Source of the DNA: Candidatus Altimarinota bacterium
Lineage (GTDB): Bacteria > Patescibacteriota > Gracilibacteria > UBA4473
Length of the DNA stretch: 64,000 nt
NCBI GenBank assembly: GCA_021734395.1
Contig: JAIPJB010000004.1
Location: 1 to 64,000 of the forward strand
Direction of reading: 5' to 3'
Positions 7,310 through 15,289 of this stretch are shown here, in pieces; within the stretch, counting starts at the first letter, position 1; every line of letters starts with the position of its first letter. The notes under the pieces were generated by a model. The model searched no databases. It had not been told where the DNA came from and saw nothing but the letters and a program-made list of their open reading frames with translations. Made by a program: the position numbers and the translations under genes.

Positions 7310-10222
7310 TTATTTGACCACAAACCCCACAATCTTGCCGGGCACGAAAATTTCTTTTTTGATCTCCCCTTCCTTCAGGTATTTCGAAACTTTCTCCAAC
7401 TTCTTGGCCTCGGACAAAACCTCTTCTTTGCTCGCGTCTTTGGAAATCTGAAAATCTCCCCGCACCTTTCCATTGACCTGTACCGCATAGGTGACCTCTT
7501 CATCAATGAGAAACTGAGGATCGTATTCGGGCCAGGGTTCGTAGGCCAAAGTTTTAGCCTCCCCCAAAACCTCCTGCCAAATTTCCTCCGCCATATGCGG
7601 CGCAAAAGGAGAGAGTAATAAAGTGAATATTCGTAAGGCCGAACGGGAAATCGCTTTTTGATCGGACAATTCGTTGAGCAAAATCATTAACTGAGAAACT
7701 GCCGTATTAAACTTAAATTCATTCACATCATCACCAATTTTCTTGATACTCTTGTGGATTAGTTGAACACATTTTTTGTTCAAGTTTTCTTCGGTTATTG
7801 GTTTTCCACAAAGTTTCCACACCCGATCCAAAAATCGCTTTACGCCCGCCAATGCACCACTATCCCAGGCAATCGCCTGATCAAAAGGTCCCATAAACAT
7901 TTCGTAGACCCGTAGGACATCGGCTCCATATTCACGAATAATGTCGTCGGGATTGATGACATTCCCGAATGATTTGGACATCTTGCGTCCATCCTCAGCG
8001 AGGATCATCCCGTGAGAAATTCTTTTGGCGTAGGGCTCTGACGTAGGAACATAACCACAATCGTAGAGAAATTTATGCCAAAATCGTGAGTAAAGTAAAT
8101 GCAGTGTCGTATGCTCCATACCACCGTTGTACAAATCTACCGGTGTCCAGTAGTCCAGTTTTTTTCGATCGGCAAAAACCTGATCGTTGTGCGGATCGAT
8201 ATAGCGCAGGAAATACCACGAACTCCCCGCCCAGTTGGGCATGGTGTCAGTCTCCCTCTCCGCATCTCCACCACATTTGGGACACTGAGTCTTCACCCAA
8301 TCTTTCGCTCGGGCTAGAGGCGATTCCCCTGAATCGGTCGGCTGGTACTCTTTGACTGGGGGTAATTCTAATGGAAGTTCGCTTTCGGGGAGTGACACCG
8401 TGCCGCATTTAGAGCAATGAACCACCGGAATCGGTTCTCCCCAATATCTCTGGCGAGAAAAAACCCAGTCACGAAGTTTGTAATTCACTTGGCGTTTTCC
8501 GATCCCCTCTGCCTCCAGATGCTGAATCATTTTTTCTTTTGCTATTTCTGTCGACAATCCATTCAAAAAACTTGAATTAATAGATATACCACCTCCAATA
8601 TAAAATTTATGACCTGTTTTATTTAAAAGTTTTTTATTTTCCTGAGAAGGTTCAACCACTTCCCGAATCGGCAGATCAAATTTCTTTGCAAATTCATAAT
8701 CCCGCTCATCATGCGCCGGCACGCACATGATCGCTCCCGTGCCGTAGCCCATCATTACATAATCCGCAATCCAGACGGGTATTTTTTCTTTTGTGGCGGG
8801 ATTGAGAGCATACGCTCCGGTAAAAACGCCGGTCTTTTCTTTTGCTTCCTGACGGGCTAAATCCGACTCTGTCGCCACTTTTTTCCGGTATTTTTCGACG
8901 GCTTCTTTTTGCTCGCTGGTCGTAATCTGGGAAACAAGTGGATGCTCCGGAGCCAAGACGAAGTACGTCGCTCCAAAAAGCGTATCCGGACGGGTTGTGA
9001 AAACTGTTACTTTTTCCCAGTCAAAAAAAACTCTTTCTTCTGCTTCGTTTCTTTTTTTTGGATTTTGGCGTACATATTCCAGAGTTTTTTCTAAATCGCT
9101 TGCTGATTTTATCGGTTCAAAATTATATCCGTCTCGCCACAATTTTTTATATGTATAACCCCTTTCCCTACGCTTTTTTTCTACCCCGATATCGGCGGGT
9201 TTAAACCCGCCATTATCTTTGAGAGTAGCATCTTCTTTCAGAAATTTTGAAGAGCTTCCTTTTATAACTTGCATCAATTTCTCCATATCTCTTTCTAATG
9301 GATCGGCAACAACTAAATGAATGTGATCACTCATCACCGCTCCCACGGCGATATAAAAATTATGTTTTCTTGCAATATCCCGAAATATTTTTTGCAAAGA
9401 AAGAGCGCATTCTTCATTTAAAGAAACATTTTTTTCTGTATTAAAAGTCAGCAAATAAAGAGCCGTGGTTTCTTTTTTTTCTCCTAAATTAAAATATTCT
9501 TTCCCTCTCAAAATATCCATTTCAAAATCAATTTCAGCTCCGTGACTTTTCCCAATCCAATTAATCTGCTGCGATTGAATTCGATCCAAAAAATCTACCG
9601 TCTCCAGATCATCAATCAGCCGATCAGCATATTTGGTAATCGCCAGCATCCATTGTTCTTTTTCTCGTTTTTCTACTTCACCTCCACACCGTTCGCACAC
9701 GCCATTGACGACTTCTTCATTGGCCAGACCGATTTTACAGCTCAGACACCAATTGATCGGCATCTTCTTTTTATAGGCCAACCCTTTCTCCAAAAGCTTC
9801 AAAAAGATCCACTGTGTCCATTTGTAGTACTGAGGATCCGTCGTATCGACCTCCCGATCCCAATCATAGGACAAGCCCAGCTCCTGCAGTTGCCGGCGAA
9901 ACGTCTGAATATTTTCATCCGTGGCCTTTCGCGGATGAATACCGGTTTTAAGTGCGTAGTTTTCGGTGGGCAGACCAAATGCATCCCAGCCAATCGGATA
10001 CAAAACATTGTAGCCTTCCATCCTTTTCTTTCGAGATACTGCGTCCAGTGCCGCATACGAACGCACATGACCGACATGAAGACCCGCTCCCGAAGGATAG
10101 GGAAACTCCACCAGTGTGTACCACTTCTTTTTTTCGCTGAAATCCTGTGCGGCAAAAATTTTTTCCTTCACCCAAAATTCTTGCCATTTCTTCTCGATCT
10201 TTATGTGATCGTAGTCTTTCAT
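7310..10222 (-). CDS. leuS: leucyl-tRNA synthetase with internal HUH-transposase domain
   Basis: 970 aa from the ATG at 10222, which fits the family start (MKDYDHIKIEKKWQEFW); an upstream ATG at 10291 would add 23 unrelated residues. Class I motifs: HVGH at about 49-52 and KMSKS at about 747-751. The zinc-type Cys pairs (CLSC, CERC, CSKC, CPKC) are present, as are the CP1 editing signatures TTRPDTLFGATY (about 409) and GTGAIMCVPAHDERD. Between GAEIDFEMD and VTVFTTRPD, where ordinary LeuRS has about 10 residues, there are about 165 extra residues of HUH-transposase type (see separate entry). No stop or frameshift interrupts the frame, so a full-length enzyme is expected. A TAGAAT box ends 8 nt before the ATG, suggesting a leaderless message. 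It heads a five-gene operon. Confidence 0.95.
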   Translation of the reverse strand: MKDYDHIKIEKKWQEFWVKEKIFAAQDFSEKKKWYTLVEFPYPSGAGLHVGHVRSYAALDAVSRKKRMEGYNVLYPIGWDAFGLPTENYALKTGIHPRKATDENIQTFRRQLQELGLSYDWDREVDTTDPQYYKWTQWIFLKLLEKGLAYKKKMPINWCLSCKIGLANEEVVNGVCERCGGEVEKREKEQWMLAITKYADRLIDDLETVDFLDRIQSQQINWIGKSHGAEIDFEMDILRGKEYFNLGEKKETTALYLLTFNTEKNVSLNEECALSLQKIFRDIARKHNFYIAVGAVMSDHIHLVVADPLERDMEKLMQVIKGSSSKFLKEDATLKDNGGFKPADIGVEKKRRERGYTYKKLWRDGYNFEPIKSASDLEKTLEYVRQNPKKRNEAEERVFFDWEKVTVFTTRPDTLFGATYFVLAPEHPLVSQITTSEQKEAVEKYRKKVATESDLARQEAKEKTGVFTGAYALNPATKEKIPVWIADYVMMGYGTGAIMCVPAHDERDYEFAKKFDLPIREVVEPSQENKKLLNKTGHKFYIGGGISINSSFLNGLSTEIAKEKMIQHLEAEGIGKRQVNYKLRDWVFSRQRYWGEPIPVVHCSKCGTVSLPESELPLELPPVKEYQPTDSGESPLARAKDWVKTQCPKCGGDAERETDTMPNWAGSSWYFLRYIDPHNDQVFADRKKLDYWTPVDLYNGGMEHTTLHLLYSRFWHKFLYDCGYVPTSEPYAKRISHGMILAEDGRKMSKSFGNVINPDDIIREYGADVLRVYEMFMGPFDQAIAWDSGALAGVKRFLDRVWKLCGKPITEENLNKKCVQLIHKSIKKIGDDVNEFKFNTAVSQLMILLNELSDQKAISRSALRIFTLLLSPFAPHMAEEIWQEVLGEAKTLAYEPWPEYDPQFLIDEEVTYAVQVNGKVRGDFQISKDASKEEVLSEAKKLEKVSKYLKEGEIKKEIFVPGKIVGFVVK
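9017..9514 (-). mobile_element. in-frame HUH (Y1/RAYT-like) domain inserted in LeuRS
   Basis: Residues about 237-402 of LeuRS. The segment reads TTALYLLTFNTEKN (first strand of Y1 transposases), then AVGAVMSDHIHLVV with the HUH pair at H300 and H302, then LMQVIKGSSSKFLK, then KLWRDGYNFEPI with candidate nucleophile Y366, then LEYVRQNPKKR, the usual RAYT tail (YI-NP-K). Both catalytic motifs are thus retained. It is shorter and more divergent than the stand-alone transposase next door and is not a copy of it. Boundaries are estimated from where LeuRS similarity stops and resumes. Confidence 0.85.
9194..9211. repeat. perfect 18-bp palindrome inside the LeuRS insert
   Basis: GGCGGGTTT / AAACCCGCC, encoding GGFKPA between the HUH and Tyr motifs. 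This is the same relative place as the palindrome in the neighbouring transposase, but with a different sequence. Confidence 0.85.
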
Positions 10223-10371
10223 CGAAGGAGATTCTAATCCCAGACCGAGAAAAAGCAAACCCCCTCGCCATGGATTTGAACTCAGTATCAATGCAATACA
10301 ATAAAACTTTTCTCAAACAGAAAAATACGCATTAACATTCTTCCCAAAGAGTTTGAATCCTCCAATTGAAT

Positions 10372-11766
10372 TTAAAATTTTTCAACCGTGGACTGAATAC
10401 TCTTCATCGCATCGCGAAATTGCACCGATCCTGAAAAGCGATAGAAAGAATTCTCCGAACGTGGGAATGTGATCGTCATTTGTCCGTCCTGGATTTTTTC
10501 ACTTGCTTGTGTTGGTGGCGTATCATCTCGTACGATTTCAAGCCAGAATTTCGCTCCCGCAGGATCAGAAAACTCTTGATCAGAAAATCCAATGCGGGTA
10601 ATCGCTCCTTCTGATGGACCAAAATTTCGGAACCAATATCCCCATGGAACCTTCATTCGAAGCTGATAGTAAGAGCTTTCATAGGAAAACGCCCTTTCAT
10701 CGATCAGATTGGTGAACGCTTCTCCCTCTTCTCCTTGTGGGGGAGTCGTTTGCTCTGAAGTATCTGATGGTGGAGATTCTTCCGATTGAGATGTTTTCTC
10801 ATCTTCGACTTCAATATCACTTTCGGAAGTATTTTCTTGCTCGTTTAAAGGCTCTTCTTCAGTCGATTCCGTCTGCTCATCTCCGAATAATTTTTCTAGA
10901 AATGATTCCTTCTTTTCTTCCTTTGGTTCTGAAGAGACTGGTTTTTCTCCTTCTTCTTGCATTGCTTCTTCTTTGATTTTTTCGGACTCGAGCTCGGCAA
11001 CTCGGCGCTGATATGCGGCTTCAGCCTGACGTACTTTTTCTTCTCCTTCAACAAACGAATTTAACAATTGAAAGAATTCTTTCTTCTTTTCGAATGCTTC
11101 AAATTGGCTCGTAAAAACAAAACGATATTTTTGATCGTATTCATTCGAGAAGAGAACCACTTCCTGACGCTCTCGATCCAATTCGTCGGTCGTAATTTTT
11201 TTTGTTCCTGCAAGATTCGCGATAAGAACATTTGGATCTGTACTGCGATCTTCTCGGGTCAATTCTTCGACTGAAAAAGTCAAAAACACACGACGAGCAG
11301 AATCTGATTTTTCCACAAAATGAACCACTCCATTGGGAGAAAGAGAATGCTCCCAATACGTCGGATACAAAAAGGAAAAACGTTTCGTGCTGAAAAGTTG
11401 TTCTTCCAATTCTTCGGTTTTATTTTGACCGATATCCAGGAGGCGAATCGATTCGACCCAAAATATCTCACGCATCTTTTCTGTCCGCCACACTCCTTTT
11501 ATTTCTACCTGCCGACCTACGAAATCATTGAGTCGCACAATGTCAGAAGCCAAATAAGCAACCAATTTTTCGTCTTTTTCCAGTCTGTGGGTAGCACGAG
11601 TCGCCACCGATACAGAAAAAGGGAAGACCTCTCCTTCAAGAGTTTGGATTTCTTCTTCCGGCAAACGAGAAAAAGGATCTTCTTTTTCTGGAAAAGCGCA
11701 GGCTGAGATTACCAACGCTGCTGCAAAAAGGCCGAAAAATATTTTCTGAGTATTGTGTAATTTCAT
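10372..11766 (-). CDS. predicted lipoprotein, unknown function
   Basis: 464 aa. Signal peptide MKLHNTQKIFFGLFAAALVISAC ends in a lipobox with Cys23. A central region of about residues 245-345 is a low-complexity Glu/Ser/Thr stretch, a typical flexible surface linker, and it separates an N-terminal domain (30-245) from a C-terminal domain (350-464). I recognise neither domain. The N-terminal part contains VGRQVEIKGVWRTEKM, reminiscent of small OB-like beta modules, but I would not assign it. Transcribed separately from leuS, on the same strand. Confidence 0.7.
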   Translation of the reverse strand: MKLHNTQKIFFGLFAAALVISACAFPEKEDPFSRLPEEEIQTLEGEVFPFSVSVATRATHRLEKDEKLVAYLASDIVRLNDFVGRQVEIKGVWRTEKMREIFWVESIRLLDIGQNKTEELEEQLFSTKRFSFLYPTYWEHSLSPNGVVHFVEKSDSARRVFLTFSVEELTREDRSTDPNVLIANLAGTKKITTDELDRERQEVVLFSNEYDQKYRFVFTSQFEAFEKKKEFFQLLNSFVEGEEKVRQAEAAYQRRVAELESEKIKEEAMQEEGEKPVSSEPKEEKKESFLEKLFGDEQTESTEEEPLNEQENTSESDIEVEDEKTSQSEESPPSDTSEQTTPPQGEEGEAFTNLIDERAFSYESSYYQLRMKVPWGYWFRNFGPSEGAITRIGFSDQEFSDPAGAKFWLEIVRDDTPPTQASEKIQDGQMTITFPRSENSFYRFSGSVQFRDAMKSIQSTVEKF

Positions 11767-11833
11767 CGCAATAACGAATGGATTATCGACCTTTTTGGAA
11801 AAAAATCAAATCCGAAATACAAGAAAATACTTC

Positions 11834-12997
11834 TTACTTTTGAACAAATTTATTGTTCAACTGGTCAATCTGTCCTGCAAAGTATTGAAGACGATTTCTT
11901 TGCTTTTCAGCCGCCAATATTTGCTTTTGCTCTTGCGAGAAAATATCCTTTTTGGCAAGGAGTAATTGATTGAGTATTTCTCGAGTAGAAGGTCCCACCT
12001 TCCCTGCTCCCAGAGCATTTTTGTGAGCGATGATTTTGTAGTGAATCTGGAATTCTTCAAGCGCGGCTTGCGTTTTGGGGCCAAAATATCCCGTAGGCGA
12101 AACATTCATAAATTCATGCTGAACCAGAATCTCCTGAAGTTTGAGTACTGCCTGGTTGCGATTTCCCCGACGCAAATCTTCATCGAAATGAAAGTTTTCC
12201 CAGGCTTCACGAATCTTCTGCTCAATTTCTGCGTGATAGAGAACTGTCGATAATTTTTCACGGGTTTGTGGACCAAAAATACCGGCTCCATAATCGGTCT
12301 CATTTTCAAGGAGAAAATGTTTTTTCTGGAAAGCAAATACGGCTTCTTTGGTTTGAGATCCAAATGTTCCCGTTAACTCTCCTTCAAAAAATCCTAATTG
12401 ACGAAGTATTTCCTGCAGTTCTCGAACCGATCCATTTCGCGATCCAGAGGAAAGATTTCGCGCGAAAATACGCTTTTGTGGTAGTTCTAAAATCTGATGC
12501 AACATCGGCGGTACTTCGAAATTCATACTGACTGCTATAGGAGTATCTTCTTCATACACTTCACATTCCAGATGTTGAACCCCCCAAGCCAGAGCTCGAC
12601 GCAAGCCCTCCTCGCCATATCCCATCCAAATATCCAATCGGTCATGACGGGCGAGAGATCGTTTGCCTTTTTCTACAATAGCTCCACCTCGATCATGAAT
12701 TTTTCCACATCCCAAAGAAGGAATACAAACCTTTGTTCCAAAAGTATAGGAGCTCGGAGCCGCGATCATTCCTGGATATACACCAGTTCCATCCGCACCG
12801 GCAATACCCGAACCATTCAAACGAATTTCTGAATAATAATCACCGGTCACATAAAATTCTTGCCCGGGAAGAGGTGAATAATATCCAGTAATCGTAAATG
12901 TCTTTTTTTCTCCTGCTGGACGTGCTGCTCGTACCTCAGGCATCAAGCAACTCATACTGATCAAAAGAATAGCCGTAACAATCGAGCGAATATTCAT
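11834..12997 (-). CDS. secreted 3D-domain protein with two peptidoglycan-binding repeats
   Basis: 387 aa from the ATG at 12997; the longer frame to 13108 crosses the promoter. Signal peptide of about 25 residues, ending ...MPEVRAARP. Then a 3D (Asp-Asp-Asp) domain with a double-psi-barrel look: GMIAAPSSYTFGTKVCIP, HDRGGAIVEKG and RLDIWMG hold the characteristic acidic residues of lytic transglycosylase-like 3D proteins. Two PG_binding_1 modules follow (LQEILRQLGFFEGELTGTFG and LQEILVQHEFMNVSPTGYFG). The role is probably cell-wall remodelling outside the membrane. A TATAAT box (complement of 13004-13009) ends 6 nt before the ATG, consistent with a leaderless transcript. Confidence 0.85.
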   Translation of the reverse strand: MNIRSIVTAILLISMSCLMPEVRAARPAGEKKTFTITGYYSPLPGQEFYVTGDYYSEIRLNGSGIAGADGTGVYPGMIAAPSSYTFGTKVCIPSLGCGKIHDRGGAIVEKGKRSLARHDRLDIWMGYGEEGLRRALAWGVQHLECEVYEEDTPIAVSMNFEVPPMLHQILELPQKRIFARNLSSGSRNGSVRELQEILRQLGFFEGELTGTFGSQTKEAVFAFQKKHFLLENETDYGAGIFGPQTREKLSTVLYHAEIEQKIREAWENFHFDEDLRRGNRNQAVLKLQEILVQHEFMNVSPTGYFGPKTQAALEEFQIHYKIIAHKNALGAGKVGPSTREILNQLLLAKKDIFSQEQKQILAAEKQRNRLQYFAGQIDQLNNKFVQK

Positions 12998-13157
12998 CTC
13001 CTTATTATACCATAAAAGAAGCATCAAAACAAGTCTGGAATGGGTAATATCGCATTTTGCAATGACAATATCGCCACACGAAAAAAAGTATTTCTTTCTC
13101 TCTCGCATCCAAAGAATTTAGAATCCAGGATTGGATCTTATTTTCTGTATAAAAAAT

Positions 13158-13186
13158 TTGACCAAACGATGAACACAAATTATATT
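13158..13186 (+). promoter_or_regulatory. sigma-70 type promoter of the SLH gene
   Basis: TTGACC, 17 nt, TATATT. The -10 box ends 8 nt before the ATG at 13195, which would place the transcript start at or within a base or two of the start codon. Confidence 0.75.
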
Positions 13187-13194
13187 CACTTCTG

Positions 13195-14187
13195 ATGAAG
13201 AAGTGGCTCCTCACATTTCTGATATTCTCTCCCCTCGCCACGACTCATGCCTTTCTCGATATTGCTCCTGAAGATCCTCAGGGGTACATGCTCCGTCATC
13301 TCGGAGAGGTCGGAGTGATGAAGGGATACGGAGATGGAAATTTCCATCCCGAAAAAATCGTAACCCGAGCCGAAGCGCTCACGGTGGCACTTCGATCAGG
13401 CGGCATTCAAATACCAGAAAGCGCTCTTGGAAAGACCTACTTTGAAGATGTTGACCCCAACCAGTGGTATGCTCCATTTATCGTTCGCGGAGTTGATGTC
13501 GAAGTCGTCTCAAATGAGCACAAACGATTTCGCCCAAATGATCCTATTACAAAAGCAGAATTCCTCGCTTTTCTCTTTCGAGCAACACAGGTGAACTTCA
13601 ATAATTATTCTCATAAAACTCGAGCAATCGCCAAAGACATTCAGGAAGATGATTGGTTTGCTCCTCACTTTGCCTACGCCAAAAAGTATCAGATCGCTCA
13701 TCTACCACCCGATCAGATGTATCGCCCTTTTAAGTATCTCTCTCGACGAGAAGTCGGAATCATGACGTATCGACAACTGCGTCTTTTTTATGGAGATAAA
13801 ACCACGAAAATTTTCGTAGAGCTCCAGGCAGAAATCGAACAATTCATTACGCTTTTGCGGGGAGGGTATCCGGAAAAAGCCGAGATGCATCTGCAAAAAA
13901 TTATGGAGCTCAATTCCACTTTGGCAATGAATGAAAATAACGCTGATGCTATTGCTGCGAATGCCATTGCTCGAGCATTAGAGCATTTTTCTGACAGCCT
14001 TCGAGCTCTTAAATTTGATAACCGATTGGCAGCCCTAGAAAATCTTCACCTCGCCGCAAAACAGGTACAACGAGCGATGAATAAATCCGAAAAAATGCTC
14101 CGCTTTGCATTGGATTTATCGACCCTTATTGATGAAACGCTCTACAGTTTTATCGATGTCCCTTTTTCAAATTTTTCTCAGCGATAA
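13195..14187 (+). CDS. secreted SLH-domain protein
   Basis: 330 aa. Signal peptide MKKWLLTFLIFSPLATTHA. Three SLH modules occupy residues 20-200 (FLDIAPEDPQGYMLRHLGEVGVMKGYGDGNFHPEKIVTRAEA; FEDVDPNQWYAPFI; AKDIQEDDWFAPHFAYAKK). They are followed by a helical C-terminal region (205-330) without a recognised domain. SLH modules bind secondary cell-wall polymer and hold proteins at the surface of S-layered cells. No enzymatic domain is visible, so a structural or scaffolding role is likely. Confidence 0.9.
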   Translation: MKKWLLTFLIFSPLATTHAFLDIAPEDPQGYMLRHLGEVGVMKGYGDGNFHPEKIVTRAEALTVALRSGGIQIPESALGKTYFEDVDPNQWYAPFIVRGVDVEVVSNEHKRFRPNDPITKAEFLAFLFRATQVNFNNYSHKTRAIAKDIQEDDWFAPHFAYAKKYQIAHLPPDQMYRPFKYLSRREVGIMTYRQLRLFYGDKTTKIFVELQAEIEQFITLLRGGYPEKAEMHLQKIMELNSTLAMNENNADAIAANAIARALEHFSDSLRALKFDNRLAALENLHLAAKQVQRAMNKSEKMLRFALDLSTLIDETLYSFIDVPFSNFSQR

Positions 14188-14219
14188 GCTTTTGTGATAG
14201 AGTAAAAACAGAAAAATAA

Positions 14220-14248
14220 TTGACTGTACATTGTTTTTATTGTATAAT
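14220..14248 (+). promoter_or_regulatory. consensus sigma-70 promoter of nrnA
   Basis: TTGACT, 17 nt, TATAAT. The ATG follows 19 nt after the -10 box, giving a leader of about 12 nt without a Shine-Dalgarno. Confidence 0.85.
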
Positions 14249-14267
14249 AAAATCTTGTTTTTCTCTC

Positions 14268-15251
14268 ATGAATACTGACACTCCACAAATCGAACCCGAA
14301 AACGCGGAAAAGCTCAAAAAATATCTGACTTCCCACCCTCGCATCATTCTCGTAACCCATGCCAACCCAGACGGAGATGCCATCGGGTCTGCTTGCGGAT
14401 TGTATGCCGCATTCAAAAATGCTGATATTGCGGTGGATGTCGCATGTATTGATGAAGTCCCTGAATACCTGCGCTTCTGTCCTTTTGCCGGAAAAATACA
14501 ACAGGATTTTGATGAAAATGCGTACGATGCGGTTTTTTTCTTGGATTGCGGAGCACGGAAAATGACACGTTTTGACGATCACAAGCCTCGTATTTTTTCA
14601 GACAAAATGGTCAAGCTCAATCTCGATCATCACCCTACGAATGATAAATGGGGAGAGATTAATTTTGTGTCGACTCAAGCGGCTTCCAGCACACAGATTG
14701 TCTTTGAATTATTGCAGAGACTTGAGATGAAAATAACTCCTGATATTGCGACCTGTCTGCTTTTGGGGCTCTATACCGACACCGGCGCTTTCATGCATCA
14801 AAACACTTCCTCTGCTGCCTATAAAGCCGCCAGCGAATTAGTACGATTGGGCGGAAATGTTCAGGCTATTGCGCGCAATATTTTTCATGCACACGAATTC
14901 AAAAAACTAAAACTCTGGGGAAAAGTGCTTCAAAATTTGTACGTCACCAAAGACGGTGCGGCAATCGTAGGTGTCCCCCGCTCTGAGTATGAAAAACTGG
15001 GAGCCAAACGCGAAGATTTGGCCGGCGTGATCGATTATATTAATTCCATGGATGAAGCGCGGTATTCAGTCCTTCTTTCTGAAGACGAGAAAGGCAGCGT
15101 AAAAGCTTCACTTCGAACACGAAAACCAGATGTAGATGTCAAAGCGTTGGCGGAAAAATTCGGTGGAGGCGGACATGTGAAGGCCTCCGGCTTTACGATT
15201 AAAGACTCCAAACTCGAAAAAGAAATTAAGTGGAAGATCGTGCAGGACTAG
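14268..15251 (+). CDS. nrnA: NrnA-like DHH oligoribonuclease / pAp phosphatase
   Basis: 327 aa, normal length. DHH domain motifs: THANPDGDAIGSACGLY (motif I), LDCGARKM (motif II) and LNLDHHPTND (the DHH motif), then DTGAF. The C-terminal DHHA1 domain has the glycine-rich FGGGGHVKASGF substrate loop. Members degrade nanoRNAs and dephosphorylate 3'-phosphoadenosine 5'-phosphate using Mn2+. It starts at 14268, just after a consensus promoter. Gene order (alone between an SLH gene and glycerate kinase) gives no further hint. Confidence 0.9.
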   Translation: MNTDTPQIEPENAEKLKKYLTSHPRIILVTHANPDGDAIGSACGLYAAFKNADIAVDVACIDEVPEYLRFCPFAGKIQQDFDENAYDAVFFLDCGARKMTRFDDHKPRIFSDKMVKLNLDHHPTNDKWGEINFVSTQAASSTQIVFELLQRLEMKITPDIATCLLLGLYTDTGAFMHQNTSSAAYKAASELVRLGGNVQAIARNIFHAHEFKKLKLWGKVLQNLYVTKDGAAIVGVPRSEYEKLGAKREDLAGVIDYINSMDEARYSVLLSEDEKGSVKASLRTRKPDVDVKALAEKFGGGGHVKASGFTIKDSKLEKEIKWKIVQD

Positions 15252-15252
15252 A

Positions 15253-15282
15253 TTGACTCCCTCCCGCTCTCTCCAGTAGAGT
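15253..15282 (+). promoter_or_regulatory. promoter of glycerate kinase
   Basis: TTGACT, 18 nt, TAGAGT, then 7 nt to the ATG at 15290. The -35 box lies directly after the nrnA stop. Confidence 0.65.
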
Positions 15283-15289
15283 AAAAGGG

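Noticed and set aside
9017-9514. Intein in LeuRS
   Set aside because: No intein N-terminal Cys/Ser block or C-terminal HN-(C/S/T) junction; the segment instead has HUH and Tyr motifs and would stay in the protein.
9542-10237. Open plus-strand frame of 231 codons opposite leuS
   Set aside because: It is antisense to conserved LeuRS sequence, has no family pattern and follows the codon bias of the opposite gene.
12998-13108. Upstream extension of the 3D-domain protein
   Set aside because: The extra 37 residues are not signal-like and the extension covers a TATAAT box; the ATG at 12997 begins a clean signal peptide.
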